Shown here in pieces: positions 1-8,905 of a stretch of 64,000 bases of DNA. Origin of the DNA: Pseudomonas oryzae (GTDB lineage Bacteria > Pseudomonadota > Gammaproteobacteria > Pseudomonadales > Pseudomonadaceae); the NCBI RefSeq assembly GCF_900104805.1, contig NZ_LT629751.1, positions 3,676,001 through 3,740,000 of the forward strand, in the 5' to 3' direction. A program made the translations under genes and the position numbers. The first letter of the stretch is position 1, and each line of letters starts with the position of its first letter. The notes beneath the pieces are model-generated. The model ran no database searches, was not told where the DNA came from, and saw only the letters and a program-made list of their open reading frames with translations.

Positions 1-846
<846 letters not shown>

Positions 847-940
847 CGCAAGCGGCCCTTCCCTAACCATTGGCGATTTTTTAGACTATCCAATCCGCCC
901 GGCCGAACCGGGCTCAGCCGTTGCAATCACGAGGAACACC

Positions 941-1204
941 ATGGCCCGCGTCACCGTTGAAGACTGCCTGGACAACGTCGATAACCGTTTTGAACTGGTC
1001 ATGCTCGCCAGCAAGCGTGCCCGCCAGCTGGCGACCGGCGGCAAAGAGCCGAAGGTAGCCTGGGAAAACGACAAGCCGACCGTGGTGGCCCTGCGCGAGA
1101 TCGCCGAAGGCCTGGTCGACAATGAAGTGGTGCAGCAGGAAGACATCGTCGAAGAGACGCCGCTGTTCGCCGCCTTCGAGGAAAACGGCAGCGAGGAGAT
1201 CTGA
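941..1204 (+). CDS. rpoZ: RNA polymerase omega subunit
   Basis: The 87-residue product begins [20 protein letters not shown], the highly conserved start of omega. Omega binds the beta-prime subunit, helps RNA polymerase assembly and forms part of one ppGpp-binding site. A GAGGA ribosome site lies at 931-935. The preceding 94 bp (847-940) contain a T-rich stretch near 887-893 but no promoter that I would defend. The next gene, spoT, makes and degrades ppGpp, so the ppGpp enzyme and a ppGpp-binding subunit are adjacent, as in most gammaproteobacteria. Confidence 0.97.
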   Translation: MARVTVEDCLDNVDNRFELVMLASKRARQLATGGKEPKVAWENDKPTVVALREIAEGLVDNEVVQQEDIVEETPLFAAFEENGSEEI

Positions 1205-1263
1205 ATTGCCGGGTCGACGTCGCGCGCCTGAAGTACCGGCACAGACCGGTCTGGAGTGAAGCC

Positions 1264-3384
1264 TTGGCCAGCATAGACGCCCTCGCCGACCGCCTCAGCA
1301 ATTACCTCACGCCGGACCAGGTCAACCTGGTCCGCCGCGCCTACTACTACGCCGAGCAGGCCCACGACGGCCAGCGCCGACGCAGCGGCGAACCCTACGT
1401 CACCCATCCGCTGGCCGTGGCCAGCATCCTCGCCGACATGCACATGGACCATCAGAGCCTGATGGCGGCCATGCTGCACGACGTCATCGAGGACACCGGC
1501 ATCCCCAAGGACGCGCTCAGCGCGCAGTTCGGCGCCACCGTCGCCGAGCTGGTCGACGGGGTCAGCAAGCTGACCCAGATGGACTTCCAGTCCAAGGCCG
1601 AGGCGCAGGCCGAGAACTTCCAGAAGATGGCCATGGCCATGGCCCGCGACATCCGCGTGATCCTGGTCAAGCTGGCCGACCGCCTGCACAACATGCGCAC
1701 CCTCGAGGTGCTGTCCGGCGAGAAGCGCCGGCGCATCGCCAAGGAAACCCTGGAGATCTACGCACCGATCGCCAACCGCCTGGGAATGCACAGCGTGTTC
1801 GCCGAGTTCGAGGATCTCGGCTTCAAGGCCATGCACCCGATGCGCGCCGAACGCATCAAGCGCGCGGTCAAGCGCGCGCGCGGCAACCGCCGCGAGATCG
1901 TCGGCAAGATCCAGGAGTCGCTGATCAACTGCCTGGCCCAGGAAGGCCTGGCCGGCGAGGTCAAGGGCCGCGAGAAGCACCTCTACAGCATCTACCAGAA
2001 GATGCGCGGCAAGCGCCGGGCGTTCAACGAGATCATGGACGTCTATGCCTTCCGTATCGTGGTCGACAAGGTCGACACCTGCTACCGCGTGCTCGGCGCC
2101 GTGCACAGCCTGTACAAGCCGTTCCCCGGGCGCTTCAAGGACTACATCGCGATTCCCAAGGCCAACGGCTACCAGTCGCTGCACACCACCCTGTTCGGCA
2201 TGCACGGCGTGCCCATCGAGATCCAGATCCGCACCCGCGAGATGGAGGAGATGGCCAACCACGGCATCGCCGCGCACTGGCTGTACAAGTCCAGCGAGGA
2301 GGACAGCCCGCGCGGCACCCACGCGCGCGCGCGCCAGTGGGTCAAGGGCATCCTCGAACTGCAGCAGCGCGCCGGCAACTCGCTGGAGTTCATCGAGAAC
2401 GTCAAGATCGACCTGTTCCCCGACGAGGTCTACGTGTTCACCCCCAAGGGGCGGATCATGGAGCTGCCCAAGGGTTCGACCGCGGTCGACTTCGCCTACG
2501 CGGTGCACACCGACGTCGGCAACAGCTGCATCGCCTGCCGCATCAACCGCCGCCTGGCGCCGCTGTCCGAGGCGCTGCAGAGCGGCCAGACCGTGGAGAT
2601 CGTCACCGCCCCCGGCGCGCGGCCGAATCCGGCCTGGCTCAACTTCGTGGTCACCGGCAAGGCGCGCACCCACATCCGCCATTCGCTCAAGCAGCAGCGC
2701 CGCTCGGAATCGGTGAGCCTCGGCGAGCGCCTGCTCAACAAGGCGCTGGCCGGCTTCGACAGCCACCTGGAAAAGCTCGCCGCCGAGCGCGTCGCCGCGG
2801 TGCTCGCCGAGTACCAGCTGGGCCACCTCGACGACCTGCTCGAGGACATCGGCCTCGGCAACCGCATGGCCTACGTGGTGGCCCGCCGCCTGCTGGCCGA
2901 AAACTTGGAGAGCGGCGGCGAACAGCTGCCCAGCCACGACGGCCCGCTGGCGATCCGCGGCACCGAGGGCCTGGTGATCAGCTACGCCAAGTGCTGCACG
3001 CCGATCCCCGGCGACCCCATCGTCGGCCATCTGTCGGCCGGCAAGGGCATGGTCATCCACCTCGACAACTGCCGCAACATCAGCGAGTTCCGCCACAACC
3101 CGGACAAGTGCATTCCGCTGTCGTGGGCCAAGGACGTCAGCGGCGAGTTCAACGTCGAGCTGCGCGTCGAGCTGGAACACCAGCGCGGCCTGATCGCCCT
3201 GCTGGCCACCGCGGTGGCCAGCGCCGACGGCAACATCGAGAAGATCGGCATGGACGAGCGCGACGGCCGCATCAGCGTGATCCAGCTGGTGGTCAGCGTG
3301 CACGACCGCGTGCACCTGGCGCGGGTGATCAAGCGCCTGCGTACCATCAAGGGGGTCAGCCGCATCACCCGCGTGCGCGCCTGA
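1264..3384 (+). CDS. spoT: Bifunctional (p)ppGpp synthetase/hydrolase SpoT
   Basis: SpoT degrades and, to a lesser extent, synthesises the stringent-response alarmone (p)ppGpp. Domains in order are an HD hydrolase (HDVIEDT near residue 75), the synthetase domain, a TGS domain (about residue 385 on, VYVFTPKG), and a C-terminal ACT domain. The synthetase loop carries [20 protein letters not shown], the RXKD form typical of bifunctional enzymes rather than the EXDD of RelA. Length is 706 residues, close to the P. aeruginosa protein. The start is a TTG at 1264 preceded by GGAG at about 1252; the N-terminus [14 protein letters not shown] matches the family. Confidence 0.96.
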   Translation: MASIDALADRLSNYLTPDQVNLVRRAYYYAEQAHDGQRRRSGEPYVTHPLAVASILADMHMDHQSLMAAMLHDVIEDTGIPKDALSAQFGATVAELVDGVSKLTQMDFQSKAEAQAENFQKMAMAMARDIRVILVKLADRLHNMRTLEVLSGEKRRRIAKETLEIYAPIANRLGMHSVFAEFEDLGFKAMHPMRAERIKRAVKRARGNRREIVGKIQESLINCLAQEGLAGEVKGREKHLYSIYQKMRGKRRAFNEIMDVYAFRIVVDKVDTCYRVLGAVHSLYKPFPGRFKDYIAIPKANGYQSLHTTLFGMHGVPIEIQIRTREMEEMANHGIAAHWLYKSSEEDSPRGTHARARQWVKGILELQQRAGNSLEFIENVKIDLFPDEVYVFTPKGRIMELPKGSTAVDFAYAVHTDVGNSCIACRINRRLAPLSEALQSGQTVEIVTAPGARPNPAWLNFVVTGKARTHIRHSLKQQRRSESVSLGERLLNKALAGFDSHLEKLAAERVAAVLAEYQLGHLDDLLEDIGLGNRMAYVVARRLLAENLESGGEQLPSHDGPLAIRGTEGLVISYAKCCTPIPGDPIVGHLSAGKGMVIHLDNCRNISEFRHNPDKCIPLSWAKDVSGEFNVELRVELEHQRGLIALLATAVASADGNIEKIGMDERDGRISVIQLVVSVHDRVHLARVIKRLRTIKGVSRITRVRA

Positions 3385-3502
3385 GGTCGGCGGCGGCTTG
3401 TCCCCGGGCGACAGCGCCATCGCCAACCCCCCGCTTCTCCGGTACAACTCTGCAGCGCGGCGCACGCAGCGCCGCCCGCCATCCATCCAGCAAGGAGTTC
3501 CC

Positions 3503-3883
3503 ATGAGCAAGAGCGTCATCAGCAGCGACAAGGCCCCGGCCGCCATCGGCACCTACTCCCAGGCGATCAAGGCCGGCAACACCGTCTACCTGTCCGGCCA
3601 GATCCCCCTGGACCCGGCCACCATGCAGCTGGTGGAAGGCTTCGAGGCCCAGGCCGTGCAGGTGTTCGAGAACCTCAAGGCGGTCTGCGAAGCCGCCGGC
3701 GGTTCGCTGGCCGACATCGCCAAGCTGAACATCTTCCTCACCGACCTCGGCAACTTCGCCACCGTCAACGAGGTGATGGGCCGCTACTTCCAGCAGCCCT
3801 ATCCGGCGCGCGCCGCCATCGGCGTGGCCGCCCTGCCGCGTGGTGCCCAGGTGGAAATGGACGGCATCCTGGTCCTCGAGTAA
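3503..3883 (+). CDS. ridA: RidA family enamine/imine deaminase
   Basis: RidA hydrolyses reactive 2-aminoacrylate-type enamines produced by PLP enzymes, protecting the cell from their damage. The 126-residue chain has the family features: N-terminal [12 protein letters not shown], central LSGQIPLDP, and the C-terminal [15 protein letters not shown] segment that holds the catalytic arginine. An AAGGAG ribosome site at 3492-3497 sits six bases before the ATG. The gene follows spoT after 118 bp; this spoT-ridA order is common in Pseudomonas. The protein is probably a cytosolic trimer. Confidence 0.95.
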   Translation: MSKSVISSDKAPAAIGTYSQAIKAGNTVYLSGQIPLDPATMQLVEGFEAQAVQVFENLKAVCEAAGGSLADIAKLNIFLTDLGNFATVNEVMGRYFQQPYPARAAIGVAALPRGAQVEMDGILVLE

Positions 3884-3947
3884 AGCTCGCCCCACCCCGG
3901 CTGCGGCGCCCGCCGCAGCCGTCCCGCACCACCGGTAAGGACGCCCC

Positions 3948-4682
3948 ATGCGTTATCCCCTCCCCCTTTTCCTGCTGCTGGGCAGCGGCCTGCTCGGCGG
4001 CTGCGCCAGCGGCCCGGACGATATCGCCGGGACCTGGATCAACCAACCGGCGATCGACGCCGCCGCCGACAGCGGCCGGCTGCGCGAGGCGCTGCTGGCC
4101 TACGGCCCGAGCCTGGAATGGCGCTTCGCGCCGCAGCGCCACACCGCCTGGACGAGCGACGGCGTGGCCATCGCCGAGGGCCACCTGGCCGCCGCGGACG
4201 ACGCGCAGTGGCGGGTGACCTTGCATGCCGAGCAGCAGGAGAGCTTCGCCCTGGATGGCGACGAGCTGGTCCAGCAACCCAGCGCCAGCAGCCCCGAACA
4301 GCGCTTCAGCGCCGTCGCGGCCAGCGCCGACAGCCTGCCCGGACAGGCCTTCGAGCAGGCACTGTACGCCGCCCTGCTCGGTGGCGAATGGGAGGTGCTG
4401 GAAGGCGCCGGTCAGGATGGCCTGGTGCGCTTCCATGCCGACGGCCGGGTCGAGGGCCTGCCCGGCGTCGAGCAGTACGCCCTGTGCCTGTCCGGCGACT
4501 GCGCCGGACGCAGCGAGGACGAGGAGATCATCTGGCTGCAGAGCGGCACCCAGGGCGGCGAATGGCTGTTCCGCCTGGAAGACGACCAGCTGAGCATCTA
4601 CCTGGCCGACAACCAGGCGCTGCACACCGACGTGCCGCAATACCGCCCCGGCCGCCGCGTCTGGCTGCTGGAGCGCGACTGA
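3948..4682 (+). CDS. Putative lipoprotein of unknown function
   Basis: This 244-residue protein begins with a lipoprotein signal: a short basic start, a hydrophobic run [13 protein letters not shown], and the lipobox L-G-G-C ending at Cys19. After processing it should be lipid-anchored, with Ser20 at +2 suggesting no inner-membrane retention. The rest is acidic, with no motif that I recognise; it contains [11 protein letters not shown] near the start and many Trp/Glu/Asp residues. A TAAGGA ribosome site precedes the ATG. A hypothetical gene at the same place after ridA exists in P. aeruginosa, so this is a conserved Pseudomonas gene of unknown role. It ends one base from the convergent epimerase gene. 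Confidence 0.8.
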   Translation: MRYPLPLFLLLGSGLLGGCASGPDDIAGTWINQPAIDAAADSGRLREALLAYGPSLEWRFAPQRHTAWTSDGVAIAEGHLAAADDAQWRVTLHAEQQESFALDGDELVQQPSASSPEQRFSAVAASADSLPGQAFEQALYAALLGGEWEVLEGAGQDGLVRFHADGRVEGLPGVEQYALCLSGDCAGRSEDEEIIWLQSGTQGGEWLFRLEDDQLSIYLADNQALHTDVPQYRPGRRVWLLERD

Positions 4683-4683
4683 G

Positions 4684-5544
4684 CTAGGCGTCCGCCGCCA
4701 GCAGCGCCGCGTAGCCCTCGCGATAGCTGGGATAGCGCGGCACCCAGCCCAGCGCGCGGGCGCGGGCGTTCGAGCAGCGCTTGCTGCCGGCGCGGCGGGT
4801 GGCCGACTGCTCCGCCCAGTGCTCGACCCCCAGCTGCGCGCGCAGCCAGGCGACCACCTCGTGCAGCGGCACCGGCTCGTCGTCGACGCCGAGATACACC
4901 GGCTCCAGCGCCAGTCCGCGGGCGTCGGCCTGCAGCAGGCAGGCCAGCAGGCCGGCGGCATCCTCGGCGTGGATGCGGTTGCCGTACTGCGGCGGCTCGC
5001 TGGCCACCCGGTAGCCGGCGCGTACCTGACCGAGCAGCCAGCGCCGCCCCGGGCCGTAGATGCCGGCCAGGCGCACCACGCTGGCGGGAATGCCGCTGCC
5101 CAGCGCCAGCGCCTCGGCCTCCAGCAGGATGCGCCCCGACCAGCTGCCTGGCTGGCAGGGCGATGCCTCGTCGACCCATTCGCCCTCTTCCTGGCCGTAC
5201 ACCCCGGTGCTGGACACGAACAGCAGGCGCCGCGGCCGCTGGCCGCGCTCGGCGAGCCAGCCCAGCACATGGCGCAGACCGTCGACATAGGTGGCGCGGT
5301 AGGCCTCCTCGCCGGAGTCGCCAGGCGCCGCGCAGTACACCAGGTAGTCCGGCGCCTGCACCGGCCAGGCCGGCGGGAAGGCGGTGGCACCCAGATCCGC
5401 CGGCAACGGCAGCACGCCCTCCGGCAGCCTGGCGACGTCGCGGCGCAGGCCGTGCACCTGCCAGCCGGCCTGCAGCAACTGCGCGGCGAGACGGCTGCCG
5501 ACATCGCCGCAACCGGCGATCACTACCGAGGGGAGAACGGACAT
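4684..5544 (-). CDS. NAD-dependent epimerase/dehydratase-like protein (SDR)
   Basis: The protein is an extended short-chain dehydrogenase/reductase-type protein of 286 residues. Near the N-terminus, [18 protein letters not shown] forms a Rossmann beta-alpha-beta nucleotide-binding turn with the glycines G-x-G-x-x-G. The segment [18 protein letters not shown] carries the Ser-Thr and Tyr-Gly pattern seen around the SDR active site, followed by AGIYGPGR. The usual YxxxK pair is not evident, so the catalytic activity and substrate are unknown. I chose the ATG at 5544 because the nucleotide-binding strand follows directly; a longer frame upstream is Arg/Ala-rich and unlikely. It converges on the lipoprotein gene. 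Confidence 0.8.
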   Translation of the reverse strand: MSVLPSVVIAGCGDVGSRLAAQLLQAGWQVHGLRRDVARLPEGVLPLPADLGATAFPPAWPVQAPDYLVYCAAPGDSGEEAYRATYVDGLRHVLGWLAERGQRPRRLLFVSSTGVYGQEEGEWVDEASPCQPGSWSGRILLEAEALALGSGIPASVVRLAGIYGPGRRWLLGQVRAGYRVASEPPQYGNRIHAEDAAGLLACLLQADARGLALEPVYLGVDDEPVPLHEVVAWLRAQLGVEHWAEQSATRRAGSKRCSNARARALGWVPRYPSYREGYAALLAADA

Positions 5545-5657
5545 GGCGGGGCTCCGAGCGGAAAAGGCCAGCATACCGCGCTGCCGCGGCGCTGGCGAAG
5601 CGCACGCGGGCAACAGGGCCAGTCGCAGGCGCGCAGGCTGAAATTTCATCTGAATGA

Positions 5658-5685
5658 TTTACAAACAAGAAACATTTGCAATAAT
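5658..5685 (+). promoter_or_regulatory. exbB promoter with overlapping candidate Fur box
   Basis: A sigma-70-like promoter can be read: -35 TTTACA (5658-5663), 16-bp spacer, -10 AATAAT (5680-5685). The spacer contains ACAAACAAGAAACATTTGC (5661-5679), whose right half CATTTGC and parts of the left half resemble Pseudomonas Fur boxes of the GCAAATGAGAATCATTTGC type (15 of 19 matching by eye). Fur with iron would block this promoter. The expected transcript starts about 65 bases before the exbB ATG. Inference from sequence only. Confidence 0.55.
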
Positions 5686-5757
5686 CTCGCGCCTGACTCC
5701 TCCGCGCCGGTCTTGGCGGCGCTTGCCATTCGCTCACCGCTTACAGGTCAGGCCAAC

Positions 5758-6714
5758 ATGCACCCGCTCAGCTCAGCCGTTTCGCCAACCCGTGTCCGTT
5801 CCCCGCTGCGCCTGCCGGCGCTGCTCGCCCTGCTCGGCAGCCTGCTGATCGCCGCGCCCGGCTTCGCCGAGGAGCCGGCCGGCACCCAGACCGCCGCGGC
5901 CGCCACCGCGACTGCCGCTGCCGTCGAGCAGAGCGCCACCCCGCCAGGCGCAGCACCGAGCACCGCCACCGCCACCACTGTGGCGACCGAAGCGCCGGCG
6001 CCGGCCCACGACCTGTCGCCCTGGGGCATGTACCAGGGCGCCGACGTGGTGGTGAAGGGGGTGATGATCGGCCTGCTCATCGCCTCGGTGGTGACCTGGA
6101 CCATCTGGCTGGCCAAGGGCCTCGAACTGCTCGGCGCGCGCCGCCGCCTGCGCGGCGAGCTGGCCGACCTCAAGGGCATGCGCAGCCTCGACGAGGCCGC
6201 CGACCAGGCGCGGGCCAAGCACAGCTTCAGCGCCGGGCTGATCGAGGACGCCCGCGACGAACTGAAGCTTTCCGCCGGCATTCCGGATAAGGACGGCATC
6301 AAGGAGCGCGTCAGCTTCCGCCTCGAGCGCCTGGTCGCCGCCAGCGGGCGCAAGATGAGTACCGGCACCGGCGTGCTGGCCACCATCGGCTCCACCTCGC
6401 CGTTCGTCGGCCTGTTCGGCACCGTGTGGGGCATCATGAACAGCTTCATCGGCATCGCCAAGTCGCAGACCACCAACCTCGCGGTGGTCGCCCCAGGCAT
6501 CGCCGAAGCCCTGCTGGCCACCGCCCTCGGCCTGGTCGCGGCGATCCCAGCGGTGGTGATCTACAACGTGTTCGCCCGCTCGATCGCCGGCTACAAGGCG
6601 CAGGTCGCCGACATCTCCGCCCAGGTGCTGCTGCTGGTCAGCCGTGACCTCGACCGCCAGCCGCCGGCGAGCACCCGCTCCGCAACCGGCCCGCAGATCG
6701 CCAAGGTGGGCTGA
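5758..6714 (+). CDS. exbB: TonB-system energiser ExbB (MotA/TolQ/ExbB proton channel)
   Basis: ExbB is the inner-membrane scaffold of the proton channel that energises TonB. The 318-residue protein has a signal-like N-terminus ([19 protein letters not shown]), then an Ala/Thr-rich linker to about residue 85, typical of long Pseudomonas ExbB proteins. Then come a transmembrane segment ([19 protein letters not shown]), a cytoplasmic domain, and two more segments including [14 protein letters not shown] and [21 protein letters not shown], the conserved MotA/TolQ/ExbB block. The start lacks a clear Shine-Dalgarno sequence. It heads the exbB-exbD-tonB operon, three bases before exbD. Confidence 0.95.
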   Translation: MHPLSSAVSPTRVRSPLRLPALLALLGSLLIAAPGFAEEPAGTQTAAAATATAAAVEQSATPPGAAPSTATATTVATEAPAPAHDLSPWGMYQGADVVVKGVMIGLLIASVVTWTIWLAKGLELLGARRRLRGELADLKGMRSLDEAADQARAKHSFSAGLIEDARDELKLSAGIPDKDGIKERVSFRLERLVAASGRKMSTGTGVLATIGSTSPFVGLFGTVWGIMNSFIGIAKSQTTNLAVVAPGIAEALLATALGLVAAIPAVVIYNVFARSIAGYKAQVADISAQVLLLVSRDLDRQPPASTRSATGPQIAKVG

Positions 6715-6717
6715 AGC

Positions 6718-7143
6718 ATGGGCATGCATCTCAAGGAAGGCGGTGACGACCTGCAGGAATCCCACGAGATCAACGTCACGCCGTTCATCGACGTGATGCT
6801 GGTGCTGCTGATCATCTTCATGGTCGCAGCCCCCCTGGCCACCGTCGACGTCAAGGTCGACCTGCCCGCCTCCAGCGCCACGCCACAGCCGCGGCCGGAG
6901 CAGCCGGTGTACCTGAGCATCAAGGAGGATCACAGCCTGTACCTGGGCAACGACGCGGTCATCGCGGAACAGCTGGGCGCCGCCCTCGATCGCCAGACCG
7001 GCGGTGACAAGGAGCAGACCGTCTTCGTGCGCGGCGACCAGACGGTCGACTACGCCCGCCTGATGGAGGTGATGGACCTGCTGCGCGGCGCCGGCTACCT
7101 GAAGATCGGCCTGGTCGGCCTGGAAACGGTCGGCCGCCCATGA
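6718..7143 (+). CDS. exbD: TonB-system energiser ExbD
   Basis: ExbD pairs with ExbB to use the proton gradient for TonB-dependent uptake. The 141-residue chain has a short cytoplasmic N-terminus, then INVTPFIDVMLVLLIIFMVAAP, the single transmembrane segment with the conserved Asp (TPFIDVML) that carries protons, followed by a periplasmic domain. Its stop overlaps the tonB start by 4 bp (ATGA), which implies coupled translation. The length is normal for the family. Confidence 0.96.
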   Translation: MGMHLKEGGDDLQESHEINVTPFIDVMLVLLIIFMVAAPLATVDVKVDLPASSATPQPRPEQPVYLSIKEDHSLYLGNDAVIAEQLGAALDRQTGGDKEQTVFVRGDQTVDYARLMEVMDLLRGAGYLKIGLVGLETVGRP

Positions 7144-7871
7144 GCCGCGCGCGCAGCCTGCCCCGCTGGGGCCTCAGCCTGCTGCTGGTGCTCGGCCTGC
7201 ATATCGGTGTGGCGGCCTGGTCGCTGTACTGGCAGCCGCATGCCGCGCCGGTCGAACTGCCGCCGCCGGCCATGCTCATCGAACTGCCGCCAGCGCCGCC
7301 CGCACCCGCCGCACCGCCGCCGCCCGAGCCGGTGCGGGCTCCCGAGCCGCCGCCGCAGCCCAAGCTGATCGAAGCGCCCAAGCCCAAGCTGGCCCTGCCG
7401 CCGCCGCCCAAGCCGCGCCCGCAGCCGCCCAAGCCCAGGCCGGAGCCCAAGCCGGAGCCCAGGCCGCTGCCGACGCCAGCGAACCCCGCGCCGGCCGAGA
7501 GCAGCACGCCCGCGCCGAGCGCGAGGCCGGCCGCCCAGCCGAGCCCGCAGGCCGGCAACCCGGCGCCGTCCAAGGCCAAGGCCAGCTGGCAGAGCCGCCT
7601 GCTGGCGCACCTCAACCGCCACAAGCGCTATCCCGAGGACGCCCGCCGCCGCGGCCAGGAGGGCGTGGTCAAGCTGCGCTTCGTGGTCGACGGCCGGGGC
7701 AACGTGCTGTCCTTCGAGCTGGCCGGCAAGTCCGGCAGTGCCAGCCTGGACCGCGCCACCCTGCAGATGATCCGGCGCGCCCAGCCGCTGCCGGCGCCGC
7801 CGGCCGAGCTGCTGCAGAACGGTCGCCTGGAGGTGGTGGCGCCCTTCGTCTACTCCCTCGAGCGTCGCTGA
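7140..7871 (+). CDS. tonB: Energy transducer TonB
   Basis: TonB spans the periplasm and transmits energy from ExbBD to outer-membrane receptors for siderophores, haem or vitamin B12. The 243-residue protein has an N-terminal membrane anchor (about residues 10-30, LSLLLVLGLHIGVAAWSLYW), a long Pro/Lys/Glu-rich rigid region (about 37-140), and a C-terminal domain beginning near SWQSRLLAHLNRHKRYPEDARRR with the conserved YP motif. The operon layout and the candidate Fur box upstream suggest iron-regulated expression. A stem-loop follows the stop codon. Confidence 0.95.
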   Translation: MSRARSLPRWGLSLLLVLGLHIGVAAWSLYWQPHAAPVELPPPAMLIELPPAPPAPAAPPPPEPVRAPEPPPQPKLIEAPKPKLALPPPPKPRPQPPKPRPEPKPEPRPLPTPANPAPAESSTPAPSARPAAQPSPQAGNPAPSKAKASWQSRLLAHLNRHKRYPEDARRRGQEGVVKLRFVVDGRGNVLSFELAGKSGSASLDRATLQMIRRAQPLPAPPAELLQNGRLEVVAPFVYSLERR

Positions 7872-7880
7872 AACGACCTG

Positions 7881-7907
7881 CCGCCCGCCCTGCAGCGGGC
7901 GGTTGGT
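7881..7907 (+). terminator. Probable terminator after tonB
   Basis: An 8-bp perfect stem (CCGCCCGC / GCGGGCGG, loop CCTGCA) lies nine bases after the tonB stop and is followed by TTGGTT. The T-tract is short, so the terminator may be weak or Rho-assisted. Confidence 0.5.
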
Positions 7908-7957
7908 TCCATTGAAGACAGCCGCTATGCTTGACGGCATCTCAATGGATATTCGCT

Positions 7958-8905
7958 ATGACACTCACGGAACTGCGCTATATCGTCACCCTTGCCCAGG
8001 AACAGCACTTCGGTCGCGCCGCCGAGCGCTGCCACGTCAGCCAGCCGACCCTGTCGGTGGGCGTGAAGAAGCTCGAGGACGAGCTGGGTGTACTGATCTT
8101 CGAGCGCAGCAAGAGCGCGGTGCGCCTGACCCCGGTCGGCGAGGGCATCGTCGCCCAGGCGCAGAAGGTCCTCGAACAGGCCCAGTGCATCCGCGAGCTG
8201 GCGCAGACCGGCAAGAACCAGCTGGCCGCGCCGCTCAAGGTCGGCGCCATCTACACCGTCGGCCCCTACCTGTTCCCCCACCTGATCCCGCAGCTGCACC
8301 GCATCGCGCCGGACATGCCGCTGTACATCGAGGAAAACTTCACCCACGTGCTGCGCGACAAGCTGCGTACCGGCGAGCTGGACGCGATCATCATCGCCCT
8401 GCCGTTCCAGGAAGCCGACGTGCTGACCAAGCCGCTGTACGACGAGCCGTTCTTCGTGCTGATGCCGGCCGAACACCCGTGGACCGCACGCGCCAGCATC
8501 GACAGCGCCATGCTCAACGACAAGAGCCTGCTGCTGCTCGGCGAGGGGCACTGCTTCCGCGACCAGGTGCTGGAAGCCTGCCCGACCACCCGCAAGGGCA
8601 GCGAGGCGCACCAGCACACCACGGTCGAGTCCAGCTCGCTGGAAACCATCCGCCACATGGTCGCCTCCGGCCTCGGCGTGTCGGTGCTGCCGTACACCGC
8701 GGTGCACAGCCACCACTACGCCCCCGGCGTGCTCGAGGTGCGGCCGCTGGCGCCGCCGGTGCCGTTCCGTACCGTGGCCATCGCCTGGCGCGCCAGCTTC
8801 CCGCGGCCCAAGGCCATCGACGTACTGGTCGACGCCGTGCGCCTGTGCTCGCTGGCCAATCCGCCGCATGCGAGCGAAACCGCGGAGGCGGCGCAGCCGG
8901 CATGA
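7958..8905 (+). CDS. oxyR: Hydrogen peroxide-sensing transcriptional regulator OxyR
   Basis: OxyR is a LysR-type activator of peroxide defence genes such as katA, katB and ahpC. The 315-residue protein has an N-terminal winged helix-turn-helix (residues 1-60, FGRAAERCHVSQPTLSVGVK) and a LysR substrate domain. The two redox cysteines are at exactly 199 and 208 (GEGHC and LEACP), the pair that forms the activating disulfide. I chose the ATG at 7958, which gives MTLTELRYIV, the known OxyR N-terminus; an upstream TTG at 7931 adds nine unlikely residues. It overlaps recG by 4 bp (ATGA), as in P. aeruginosa, where oxyR and recG are cotranscribed. Confidence 0.97.
   Translation: MTLTELRYIVTLAQEQHFGRAAERCHVSQPTLSVGVKKLEDELGVLIFERSKSAVRLTPVGEGIVAQAQKVLEQAQCIRELAQTGKNQLAAPLKVGAIYTVGPYLFPHLIPQLHRIAPDMPLYIEENFTHVLRDKLRTGELDAIIIALPFQEADVLTKPLYDEPFFVLMPAEHPWTARASIDSAMLNDKSLLLLGEGHCFRDQVLEACPTTRKGSEAHQHTTVESSSLETIRHMVASGLGVSVLPYTAVHSHHYAPGVLEVRPLAPPVPFRTVAIAWRASFPRPKAIDVLVDAVRLCSLANPPHASETAEAAQPA

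Noticed and set aside
847..940. An rpoZ promoter near TTGGCG / TAGACT
   Set aside because: The two elements are only about six bases apart, so they cannot be a -35/-10 pair.
886..3552. An 888-codon open frame on the minus strand opposite spoT
   Set aside because: It is antisense to a full-length, clearly conserved SpoT; its His/Ala/Asp/Val-rich composition is what GC-rich codons give on the other strand.
7261..7500. A tandem repeat in tonB (CCGCCGCCC-type)
   Set aside because: It is the normal Pro-rich spacer of TonB, not a separate repeat element.
7903..8901. A long upstream extension of the RecG frame
   Set aside because: It overlaps all of oxyR, is Arg/Pro-rich, and the ATG at 8902 gives the conserved RecG start.
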